Shown one piece after another: positions 1-5,155 of a DNA stretch of 5,155 bases. The notes beneath the pieces were generated by a model. That model worked only from the letters and a program-made list of their open reading frames with translations. It was not told the origin of the DNA and ran no database searches. The stretch covers positions 1 to 5,155 of the forward strand of contig CAMFKK010000212.1 of the NCBI GenBank assembly GCA_945957225.1, read 5' to 3'. Within the stretch, counting starts at the first letter, position 1. Every line of letters begins with the position of its first letter. This DNA is from an uncultured Sphingobacteriia bacterium. Lineage in GTDB: Bacteria; Bacteroidota; Bacteroidia; Chitinophagales; Chitinophagaceae. Made by a program: the position numbers and the translations under genes.

Positions 1-49
1 ACCTACCCTCGACTAGTCGTCGGCAGCGTCAGATGTGTATAAGAGAAAG
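1..49 (+). other. Illumina Nextera P5/i5/Read-1 adapter remnant (artefact)
   Basis: This stretch is library-construction sequence, not genome. Bases 17-30 read TCGTCGGCAGCGTC, the Nextera Read-1 tail. Bases 31-49 match the 19-base Tn5 mosaic end except for an A in place of C at 47. Bases 9-16 read TCGACTAG, which I recall as i5 index S513. Bases 1-8 match the end of the P5 oligo (ATCTACAC) at 6 of 8 positions. The order P5 end, index, Read-1 tail, mosaic end is exactly that of a Nextera fragment end. Genomic sequence therefore begins at about base 50. Reading frames that run into this segment are false there. Confidence 0.97.
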
Positions 50-634
50 GTTCATGATATGCCCTACTTTGTCACAAAGCGCAGAAGCTGACCTTCCCAT
101 ACCAGGATGCATCAGACCCGCAAAATCGGCTTCTATTTGAAAGTCAATATCATCCGCGTGGGGATTATTAGACCAGTGGCCAGATGCCGGTGCTTTGATG
201 CCGTTGAGTAAATTATACCTTCCCGTTTGATTGGCATGCCAAAGTGGATAAGGTGCTCGTGAAAAAGCATTGGCAAAAGAATCTACCGGTGCGTCTACCC
301 CAAATTTTTCAATCACTTCTACAAAGCTTAAGTCCATATAGATATCGTCAAACAAACCAGGTTCTTGGTCAAAATAGCGCTTGATGGCGCCATCGGGCCA
401 GGAAATGGGTTGATAGTCATTCATCATGGTTCCCAAAAACTTAAATTCATAAGGACCACCATATGTTACGCCAATGGTTTGCCCCGCCCAGCCTCCTTTA
501 ATCTTGTCTTTGAGTTGATCCTTGGTCATTTGGATCAATTGTTGGTCTTTGGGATTATTAGTTGATTTTGGTTGGGCTTGAACCGTACTGATGACTAAAG
601 TACATGCAATAAATAATTGAATTGCTTTTGACAT
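50..634 (-). CDS. Secreted ADP-ribosylglycohydrolase-family protein, 3' end missing
   Basis: This is the N-terminal 195 residues of an ADP-ribosylglycohydrolase (DraG/ARH-like) family protein. Known members hydrolyse ADP-ribose linkages using a dinuclear metal centre; the substrate of this one is unknown. Residues 1-20 form a signal peptide with a hydrophobic core and likely cleavage after VQA, so export to the periplasm or outside is expected. KGGWAGQTIG (46-55) followed by GGPYEF matches the family's N-terminal glycine-rich motif. The DD pair at 96-97 (LFDDIYMDLSF) resembles the metal-binding TDDT-type segment, and HADDIDFQIEADFAGL (159-174) is also typical. The ATG at 634-632 is chosen because it directly precedes the signal peptide. 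Relatives of this secreted type are, from memory, over 400 residues, so more than half is missing. The apparent last residues LSLIHI and the stop come from the adapter. The gene lies downstream of the M56 gene on the same strand, but a strong terminator separates them. Confidence 0.85.
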
Positions 635-650
635 GGCTGTGCTGGCTTTA

Positions 651-658
651 CAATCTTA
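651..658 (-). promoter_or_regulatory. Possible -7 element for the ADP-ribosylglycohydrolase gene
   Basis: On the minus strand this reads TAAGATTG, one mismatch from the Bacteroidota -7 consensus TAnnTTTG, and it lies 16 nt before the ATG at 634. A TTGG about 22 nt further upstream could serve as a weak -33 element. A separate promoter is expected here because a strong terminator stands between this gene and the M56 gene, but the match is imperfect. Confidence 0.25.
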
Positions 659-696
659 TACTACCCAAATTAAGCATTTTCCAAGACCGTTCCAGC

Positions 697-725
697 AAAA
701 AAAAAGGCGCTGGAAAACCAGCGCC
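697..725 (-). terminator. Rho-independent terminator of the repressor-M56 operon
   Basis: A perfect 8-bp GC-rich stem (GGCGCTGG at 706-713 pairing with CCAGCGCC at 718-725) has a 4-base loop. On the minus strand it is followed directly by nine T residues (A697-705 on the plus strand). It starts about 30 nt after the M56 stop codon. There is no T tract on the other side, so it acts on minus-strand transcription only. It should insulate the ADP-ribosylglycohydrolase gene from the repressor operon. Confidence 0.93.
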
Positions 726-755
726 AATATTGGACTTCAAAACTAAACTCAACGA

Positions 756-3257
756 TTATTTAGTGGGTTCAGGGACTGCGAATGTGATGGATTGATTGAC
801 TTCAGAAGCCACTATCTTTCCATTTTGAACAGCCGGTTTCCATTTTGGACCTTTTTTTATCAATTTTTCTGCTTCCTCCTTTACACCATATCCTGGATTA
901 TTTACAGCATTCACTTGACTAACATTTCCTTCGCTATCTACCAAGAAATTAACCACTGCTTTGTATATTCCTGGTGGGGCGTTTTGTTTGATTAAAAATT
1001 CATTTGATAAATTTCTTCCCAAATATTTATTCCATGCAGACATACCTCCAGGAAACATGGCAGGCGATTCTGTCACTTGAAATACAACACCTGATCCACC
1101 AAGATTTCCAAACCCATCTTTTTTAGTTTGATATCCCACCACTTCCACAACATCCAATGATTTGTTTGATCCTGTTTTTGTTTTAATATCAATTACACCA
1201 TTTTGACCATCTCCACCAAACTTTGCAAGTGCTTTCTCCCCTTTGAATATATTCACTGAAGCAATGGATTGAGGATCAATTTTTGAAATGGATAAAGAAT
1301 CCGATTTTACCCCATCAACAAAATACACCACTTTGGAATCAATCTTTCCATCCAATGAAGCATCTGCTTTAATATTCATTTTTTTACCATCGGCCCCTAT
1401 TACGGTAACTTCTGTGACTTTTGTTTTAATGACTATCACCCCATTTTTTCCAGCTTCGCCATAAAGGGCTTTGGCTGATTCACCCTTGAGCACATCAATG
1501 GTTGCAATATTATTTGGGTTTATTTTTTTCCCTTCTTCCATTGTTTGAATTTTTCCGTCTACTATTACTAAAGGATTTTCACCAGAAGAAAATGTAGGAA
1601 TGTTTAGGCCCTCTTGCTTTTTAGGAACAGTGGTATCTTTGATGGCTTTAAACTCAGCTACAGTGTTTTGCTGTTCCTTAGCAGCCAAATAATTCACCAC
1701 TCCAGTAAGAATACTGTTAGCAAAACGCTTTTGGTAATTGGGATCCTGCATCATTTTCAGGTCATCTGCACTAGTCATAAATCCTGCCTCTACCAAGGCT
1801 GATGGGCACTTCACGGCTTGTAAAACCCAGATCCCTTGGCTTCTACTTTTAATTCCAATTAATTCAGGATTTACTGCTTTAATTGCATTACCCAAACTAT
1901 TGGCAAATGCAGCATTGGAAACATAGTCAACAGCTTTCTCCTTGTTGGCAATATAAATCTCAACTCCTTTAGTTGGATTGGCAAATTTCCCTTGCTCTTG
2001 CAAAACTGGGGCAGCACTATTTACATGTAGGGAAACAAATAAATCTGCTTTTTGCTCATTGGCAAAATTTGCTTTATCAACAACGCTTTGAAATTTGTCA
2101 GATTCACGGGTAAGAACAATGCGTATATTTTGATGTTGGTTTGCATTTTTAACTGCTTTTGCCAATTCCAGTGTAATGGCAGCTTCAGAAATTTTTCCAT
2201 CTGCGCTCAATGCGCCTTTATCTGTTCCACCATGCCCCGCATCTACTACAATGGTATAGGATTTCTCCAAGCTAGGTAAAGCAGCCATGGATAGGTCTTG
2301 CACTGCTACCTTTCCTTGTATTTTATCTGCAACGGTTTCCATTATGGTTCCTACTGACAAGGGCTGGTTAGCGTCTAATTGTTTGCTTCTAAAAGCAAAT
2401 AGAATAACTACTACGGCTAGTAAGGGAAGCACAATCAACCTTCTAACATAGGTAAATCTTGGATTTTTGTTATTGGTAATCATTTTGAGTCTTCTTTTAA
2501 TGGGTGAAAAGAAAAAAGGATTGGTAAAAGCATAATATTGTTGTGGGTAAGCTGCCGTTAATAACATCTGCGCCAAAGAAGCGGTATCGCCATTTTGAAC
2601 GGCTTTTTTATCTGCAATAAATTCATGAATCATTTCCATCTCTTTTTTCAAGAGCCAGAAAAAAGGATTGAACCAACCTATAACCAAGACCAATTGAATC
2701 AGGATTTTATCTAGGCTATGCTTCTCTTTAACATGTGTGAGTTCATGCTCTAGCATTTGTTTTCCTGCATCGGTTTTTAGGTCAATGGATTCGTGCCAGA
2801 ATACGTATTGGAAAAAGGAGAATGGGGCACCCTTTACTTGGGTAAGGATCAAGTACACTTCTCCTACCGATTTACAAGGGTATTGTTGTAATAATTTGTA
2901 TACCCTAAATAAAGCTAATAAAAGGGTTCCTAAAATAAATAACCCTACCATCAAATACAGACCCAGCAAGGCGTTCTCCCAACCAAACTGAAATCCAGAC
3001 TGCTGAATATTGGCTTCCAGGGCAGCATTATTATCTGCTACAATATTCAGCAAATTCATAGCGGGGCTTTCTGACGCCACTGGTTTGTTCCACTGTATTT
3101 TGATCAACGGAATTAACCAAGCAGATCCCAATACTCCCAATAAATAGAATCGGTTGTATTGGTGAAAACGCTTGTTACGCAATACCAACCAATAATAGCC
3201 CATCATGAGACCACTACATACCACCACTTGTAAAAAATAAAAGGCGTAGGTTAACAT
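756..3257 (-). CDS. M56 (BlaR1-like) membrane metalloprotease with amidase_3, plug-like repeats and TonB C-terminal domain
   Basis: This 833-residue inner-membrane protein is the probable sensor and antirepressor of the adjacent BlaI-type repressor. Residues 1-290 form the M56 domain, with hydrophobic helices at about 2-26, 37-54, 96-117, 184-203 and 274-289. Its zinc motif is HELTH (171-175), and EFIAD (212-216) supplies the third ligand in the usual ExxAD form. Residues 334-524 are an amidase_3 (N-acetylmuramoyl-L-alanine amidase) domain, predicted periplasmic. Its expected zinc ligands H342 (DAGHGG), E358 and H411 (SLHVN) are present, as is catalytic E490 (LVEAGF). Two plug-like repeats follow (564-613 and 645-694), then a SusC TonB-box-like segment (701-713) and a TonB C-terminal domain (about 733-829). 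The ATG at 3257 is preferred. A start at 3368 would add 37 polar, non-conserved residues overlapping the repressor gene. The 4-nt gap to the repressor stop suggests translational coupling. BlaR1 proper carries a penicillin-binding sensor instead of this tail, so the ligand is unknown. Confidence 0.93.
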   Translation of the reverse strand: MLTYAFYFLQVVVCSGLMMGYYWLVLRNKRFHQYNRFYLLGVLGSAWLIPLIKIQWNKPVASESPAMNLLNIVADNNAALEANIQQSGFQFGWENALLGLYLMVGLFILGTLLLALFRVYKLLQQYPCKSVGEVYLILTQVKGAPFSFFQYVFWHESIDLKTDAGKQMLEHELTHVKEKHSLDKILIQLVLVIGWFNPFFWLLKKEMEMIHEFIADKKAVQNGDTASLAQMLLTAAYPQQYYAFTNPFFFSPIKRRLKMITNNKNPRFTYVRRLIVLPLLAVVVILFAFRSKQLDANQPLSVGTIMETVADKIQGKVAVQDLSMAALPSLEKSYTIVVDAGHGGTDKGALSADGKISEAAITLELAKAVKNANQHQNIRIVLTRESDKFQSVVDKANFANEQKADLFVSLHVNSAAPVLQEQGKFANPTKGVEIYIANKEKAVDYVSNAAFANSLGNAIKAVNPELIGIKSRSQGIWVLQAVKCPSALVEAGFMTSADDLKMMQDPNYQKRFANSILTGVVNYLAAKEQQNTVAEFKAIKDTTVPKKQEGLNIPTFSSGENPLVIVDGKIQTMEEGKKINPNNIATIDVLKGESAKALYGEAGKNGVIVIKTKVTEVTVIGADGKKMNIKADASLDGKIDSKVVYFVDGVKSDSLSISKIDPQSIASVNIFKGEKALAKFGGDGQNGVIDIKTKTGSNKSLDVVEVVGYQTKKDGFGNLGGSGVVFQVTESPAMFPGGMSAWNKYLGRNLSNEFLIKQNAPPGIYKAVVNFLVDSEGNVSQVNAVNNPGYGVKEEAEKLIKKGPKWKPAVQNGKIVASEVNQSITFAVPEPTK
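1176..1568 (-). repeat. Tandem TonB-receptor plug-like repeats within the M56 protein
   Basis: Two 50-residue units encoded at 1568-1419 and 1325-1176 align without gaps, with 23 of 50 residues identical by hand count. Both share the pattern VDG...I(N/D)P..IA....KGE.A.A...G..G.NGVI.IKTK. This is the conserved core of SusC/RagA-type plug domains (VDG, then an alanine and glycine-rich stretch, then NGVI.I.TK). The linker between them (1418-1326) is not repeated. Internal duplication followed by divergence is inferred. Confidence 0.85.
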
Positions 3258-3261
3258 GGTA

Positions 3262-3624
3262 TTATTTTTTGTGTTTTTTAATTTCAGAAAGTAAGAGTTC
3301 CAATTCTTTGACACTGATGTCTTTTTGTTGTACCATAAAGCTGACAGCTTCACTAAAAGAACCTTCAAAATAACCTTCTACCAAACTGCGGATACTACTA
3401 GAACTATATTCTCCTTTTGAAACCAATGGAAAATATTGGTGTACCCTACCAATGGGTTTTACGCCAACAAATCCCTTGTCTACCAAAATCTTGACAATGG
3501 TAGCTACGGTATTGGAATGGGGTTTGGGTTCAGGCTGTGCTTCAAGAATATCTTTTAAAAATGCGGCTTCCAATTTCCAGATGCTTTGCATGATCTGTTC
3601 TTCTGCCTTGGTGAGTGGTTTCAT
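3262..3624 (-). CDS. BlaI/MecI/CopY-family transcriptional repressor
   Basis: This 120-residue winged-helix repressor belongs to the family that represses its target promoters until an M56 protease inactivates it. The N-terminal DNA-binding part begins LTKAEEQIMQSIWKLE, with a helix around 36-50 (HSNTVATIVKILVDK) that fits the recognition helix. The wing is at about 51-66 (GFVGVKPIGRVHQYFP). The C-terminal part (about 72-117) is the dimerisation region. By eye, S95-F96 in EAVSFMVQQKDIS aligns with the N101-F102 bond cut in staphylococcal BlaI/MecI, so cleavage there is plausible. The ATG at 3624 is preferred over a TTG two codons upstream because it gives the usual family N-terminus and length. 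The gene is first in a two-gene operon with the M56 protease. Dyads in its promoter suggest autoregulation. The true regulon is unknown, so no resistance-gene symbol is assigned. Confidence 0.95.
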   Translation of the reverse strand: MKPLTKAEEQIMQSIWKLEAAFLKDILEAQPEPKPHSNTVATIVKILVDKGFVGVKPIGRVHQYFPLVSKGEYSSSSIRSLVEGYFEGSFSEAVSFMVQQKDISVKELELLLSEIKKHKK

Positions 3625-3625
3625 C

Positions 3626-3647
3626 TTCAACTAATTTTATAGTTGAA
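3626..3647. promoter_or_regulatory. Candidate repressor operator 1
   Basis: This is a perfect 8-bp inverted repeat, TTCAACTA and TAGTTGAA, around a 6-base AT spacer, ending two bases before the repressor ATG. Its core AACTA-N6-TAGTT recurs in two more sites in the same intergenic region. It would cover the predicted transcription start and leader of the repressor operon. BlaI/MecI operators are known dyads with similar half-site geometry, so this repressor is the likely ligand (inference). Confidence 0.75.
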
Positions 3648-3679
3648 CGAATATAATAACTAATTTTTTAGTTTACAAA
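3648..3679 (-). promoter_or_regulatory. Promoter of the repressor-M56 operon
   Basis: On the minus strand there is a TTTG (-33 element, plus-strand 3676-3679), a 20-nt spacer, and TATATTCG (3648-3655). The last is one mismatch from the Bacteroidota -7 consensus TAnnTTTG. Transcription would begin near 3640, giving a leader of about 15-20 nt. Operator 2 lies between the two elements, operator 3 touches the -33 element, and operator 1 covers the start site. This arrangement strongly suggests repression by the operon's own product. Confidence 0.6.
3658..3673. promoter_or_regulatory. Candidate repressor operator 2
   Basis: The dyad AACTA-ATTTTT-TAGTT has the same half-sites and spacer length as operators 1 and 3. 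It lies between the predicted -33 and -7 elements of the repressor promoter. Its centre is 29 bp from that of operator 1 and 20 bp from that of operator 3. Confidence 0.7.
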
Positions 3680-3693
3680 CTATTTTTTTAGTT
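3678..3693. promoter_or_regulatory. Candidate repressor operator 3
   Basis: The dyad AACTA-TTTTTT-TAGTT is the third copy of the motif. It overlaps the upstream edge of the predicted -33 element of the repressor operon and ends 48 bp before the lpxB ATG. It is therefore the copy best placed to affect lpxB transcription too. Confidence 0.7.
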
Positions 3694-3727
3694 ATTTAGA
3701 AAATTCTTTTAAAAAAGGCTGGTTCTA

Positions 3728-3735
3728 TACCTTTG
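3728..3735 (+). promoter_or_regulatory. Candidate -7 element of lpxB
   Basis: TACCTTTG matches the Bacteroidota -7 consensus TAnnTTTG exactly. It ends only 6 nt before the lpxB ATG, so a transcript from it would have almost no leader. The -33 region is weak: only T-rich sequence around 3704-3710. The match may be fortuitous, with lpxB transcribed from another site. Confidence 0.4.
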
Positions 3736-3741
3736 AGCCAG

Positions 3742-4887
3742 ATGCGTTACTATATTATAGCAGGTGAAGCCAGTGGCGATTTGCACGGGAGCAACCTGAT
3801 CAAACAAATCAAATTGTTGGATCAGGAAGCGGTAATACGTTGTTGGGGTGGCAATCTTATGGAGGAAGCTGGTGCAGCATTGATCAAGCATTACCGAGAC
3901 CTGGCTTTTATGGGCTTTGCCGAAGTGGTCAAAAACCTACCCACCATTTTTAAAAATATTCGTTTTTGCAAAGCCGATATTATGGCTTTTCAGCCCGATA
4001 CTTTAATTCTAATTGACTATCCCGGATTTAATCTCCGCATTGCGGAATGGGCCAAGCAAGAAGGTTTAAAAGTGATTTATTATATATCGCCACAGGTATG
4101 GGCTTGGAAAGAAGGCAGGGTGCGGAAAATGAAAGAATGCATTGATAAGATGTTGGTGATTCTTCCATTTGAAAAAGACTATTACCAAGACAAATGGAAC
4201 TGGAAAGTAGACTATGTGGGGCATCCCTTGATGGAAGTAATAGCATCCAAAAAGCAGGAACTGGGATATGGACCAGATAGCGTTTTCCCATTACCCAATT
4301 CCAAAAAAATTGCGCTCTTACCTGGTAGTAGAAAGCAAGAGATTGCCAAGAAACTACCCATCATGTTAGAATTGGCCAAACTATTTCCTGAACAAGAATT
4401 TGTAGTGGCGGAAGCGCCTGGGCAGGATTCAGCATTTTACGAGCAATTCCTGAAACCCTATCAGAACGTAGCTTCTGTAAAAAACAATACCTATCAATTG
4501 TTATTGGAATCCAAAGCCGCATTGGTTACCAGCGGTACAGCCACTTTAGAAACAGCGCTCTTGGGCATCCCTGAAATAGTATGTTATAAGGGAAGTAAAA
4601 TTAGCTATGAGATTGCCAAAAGACTGGTGAAGATCAAATACATTTCGTTGGTGAATTTGATCATGGACAAACTAGTGGTAAAGGAATTGATTCAAGACGA
4701 GTTAAACACGGTTAATCTTGAAAAAGAGTTGAATGAACTCTTACACAATAGTTCAAAGCAAGAACAGATTAAGGAAGACTATTTGCAATTACAAGCAATA
4801 CTATCTAAAGGCGGTCATGCTTCAGCACAAGCCGCAAAAATCATCTATCAATTCTTAATTGAAAACCTGCCTCCTTCTAACCCTTAA
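3742..4887 (+). CDS. lpxB: Lipid-A-disaccharide synthase LpxB
   Basis: LpxB is a GT19 glycosyltransferase. It joins UDP-2,3-diacylglucosamine and lipid X to form the lipid A disaccharide, releasing UDP, at the inner face of the cytoplasmic membrane. The 381-residue product has the family's landmarks in order: GEASGD (8-13), IDYPGFN (91-97) with the likely catalytic Asp92, and SPQVWAW (116-122). These are followed by VGHP (159-162), LLPGSR (192-197), and TSGTATLE (263-270) of the nucleotide-sugar binding site. Length is normal and the gene is intact. The ATG at 3742 gives the canonical N-terminus MRYYIIAGEASGD; a TTG three codons upstream is not needed and lies within a promoter-like motif. 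The gene is divergent from the repressor operon, with 117 bp between start codons, and convergent with a small membrane-protein gene that overlaps its last 11 bases. Its presence shows a Gram-negative, lipid A-making host. Confidence 0.98.
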   Translation: MRYYIIAGEASGDLHGSNLIKQIKLLDQEAVIRCWGGNLMEEAGAALIKHYRDLAFMGFAEVVKNLPTIFKNIRFCKADIMAFQPDTLILIDYPGFNLRIAEWAKQEGLKVIYYISPQVWAWKEGRVRKMKECIDKMLVILPFEKDYYQDKWNWKVDYVGHPLMEVIASKKQELGYGPDSVFPLPNSKKIALLPGSRKQEIAKKLPIMLELAKLFPEQEFVVAEAPGQDSAFYEQFLKPYQNVASVKNNTYQLLLESKAALVTSGTATLETALLGIPEIVCYKGSKISYEIAKRLVKIKYISLVNLIMDKLVVKELIQDELNTVNLEKELNELLHNSSKQEQIKEDYLQLQAILSKGGHASAQAAKIIYQFLIENLPPSNP

Positions 4888-5056
4888 ATAGGGGTAATAA
4901 GAATGCTTTAAAAAGGATAATCAAAATTGCTACCAAGAACATCATCAGTGAAATCCTATTCATGCCATGCATGTACTTCATCCATTGAGTAGGTTTTTCG
5001 TTGGGGTCTTTTTTCTTGATAAAAAGATATTCGGCAAATTGGTTCCAGATACCCAT
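4877..5056 (-). CDS. Small single-pass membrane protein, DUF6728-like
   Basis: This 59-residue product starts MGIWNQFAEYLFIKKKDPNE. It has a basic/acidic middle with WMKYMHGMNRIS (25-36) and one hydrophobic helix at about 37-57, ending LLPLFKG. The pattern of AEYLF.(K/R)KKDP, MHG(M/I)N(R/K)IS and a terminal membrane helix resembles the small Bacteroidota family I remember as DUF6728; that name is from memory. No function is known to me. The ATG at 5056 is the only ATG in frame after an upstream in-frame stop. A consensus Bacteroidota promoter lies directly upstream, which strongly supports a real gene despite its size. The stop codon is inside the lpxB 3' end, an 11-bp tail-to-tail overlap. 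No terminator hairpin is visible between the two, so their transcripts may run into each other. Confidence 0.85.
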   Translation of the reverse strand: MGIWNQFAEYLFIKKKDPNEKPTQWMKYMHGMNRISLMMFLVAILIILFKAFLLPLFKG

Positions 5057-5070
5057 AAAGAAGATTTTTA

Positions 5071-5101
5071 CAAAATTAGGATTATTAGCTGCTAAGTCAA
5101 A
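5071..5101 (-). promoter_or_regulatory. Bacteroidota-type promoter of the small membrane-protein gene
   Basis: On the minus strand TTTG (plus-strand 5098-5101) is followed by a 19-nt spacer and TAATTTTG (5071-5078). Both elements match the -33/-7 consensus TTTG and TAnnTTTG exactly. Transcription should begin around 5063-5067, leaving a leader of roughly 10 nt before the ATG at 5056. No Shine-Dalgarno sequence is visible, which is usual in this phylum. Confidence 0.7.
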
Positions 5102-5119
5102 AGTCTAAATTCAAAAGTC
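5097..5119. repeat. Short direct repeat TCAAAAGTC
   Basis: The 9-mer TCAAAAGTC occurs at 5097-5105 and again at 5111-5119, offset by 14 bp, in AT-rich intergenic sequence. The first copy includes the -33 element of the small membrane-protein promoter. It could be simple-sequence drift or a regulator site; the sequence alone does not decide. Confidence 0.4.
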
Positions 5120-5155
5120 AAAACAAATGCCATTTTAAAAACCAAAGCCCTGCAC

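Noticed and set aside
29..49. C-terminal residues LSLIHI and stop codon of the ADP-ribosylglycohydrolase frame
   Set aside because: They are the translated complement of the Tn5 mosaic end in the adapter and not part of the gene.
792..2991. Several plus-strand frames of 60-85 codons inside the M56 gene
   Set aside because: They are antisense to a well-supported gene, lack recognisable domains, and have cysteine-rich or hydrophobic compositions typical of reverse-complement shadows.
3258..3368. 37-residue N-terminal extension of the M56 protein from an ATG at 3368
   Set aside because: It overlaps the repressor gene by over 100 bp in another frame, is polar and unlike the family. The ATG at 3257 begins directly at the first membrane helix, 4 nt after the repressor stop.
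756..3624. Calling the pair a beta-lactam resistance regulator (blaI-blaR1)
   Set aside because: The sensor lacks a penicillin-binding domain and no beta-lactamase or PBP2a gene is in the window; only the family relationship is supported.
3625..3630. TTG start two codons upstream of the repressor ATG
   Set aside because: The ATG gives the normal family N-terminus, and a TTG start would place the start codon inside the inverted repeat of operator 1.
3733..3741. TTG start three codons upstream of the lpxB ATG
   Set aside because: The TTG is part of the TACCTTTG promoter-like element, and LpxB proteins normally begin close to the (M)xYYIIAGEASGD segment supplied by the ATG at 3742.
5102..5155. 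Possible end of another gene at the right edge (minus-strand frames such as AGLWFLKWHLF then stop)
   Set aside because: Fewer than 20 codons are visible in any frame and none is recognisable, so coding potential cannot be judged. No adapter sequence is seen at this end.
1..5155. tRNA, rRNA, CRISPR arrays, insertion sequences, riboswitches
   Set aside because: No clover-leaf, regularly spaced repeats, transposase motifs or long structured leaders were found; the intergenic regions are all under 125 bp and are explained by promoters, operators or the terminator.

Overview
The window looks like a short contig from a Bacteroidota genome, most likely a Chitinophagaceae-type organism (inference). 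Supporting signs are moderate-to-low GC, TAnnTTTG/TTTG promoter elements, no clear Shine-Dalgarno sites, a BlaI-M56 pair whose sensor carries TonB and SusC-like modules, and a Bacteroidota-type lpxB. The left edge is not biological. Bases 1-49 match an Illumina Nextera P5/i5/Read-1 adapter, so the gene at that edge is cut off and its apparent C-terminus is an artefact.

Layout from left to right: adapter (1-49); minus-strand 5' part of a secreted ADP-ribosylglycohydrolase-family gene (50-634); an intergenic stretch with a strong minus-strand intrinsic terminator (697-725); a large minus-strand gene (756-3257) for an 833-residue M56/BlaR1-like membrane metalloprotease; a minus-strand BlaI/MecI-family repressor gene (3262-3624), 4 nt upstream of the protease gene. 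Next is a 117-bp divergent intergenic region with a minus-strand promoter and three copies of AACTA-N6-TAGTT. It is followed by plus-strand lpxB (3742-4887) and a minus-strand 59-codon membrane-protein gene (4877-5056) that overlaps the lpxB 3' end by 11 bp and has a textbook Bacteroidota promoter.

The centrepiece is the repressor-protease operon. In BlaR1 the periplasmic tail of the M56 protease is a penicillin-binding sensor. Here the tail is instead an N-acetylmuramoyl-L-alanine amidase domain with all expected zinc and catalytic residues, two tandem TonB-receptor plug-like repeats, a SusC TonB-box-like segment and a TonB C-terminal domain. The simplest reading is a one-operon circuit in which the cell-wall or envelope state, sensed by the amidase/TonB-like tail, triggers the M56 protease to inactivate the repressor. 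The repressor probably controls its own promoter through the three dyads. The third dyad lies close to the start of lpxB, so a link to lipid A synthesis is possible but unproven. No beta-lactamase gene is present, so this should not be labelled a resistance locus.
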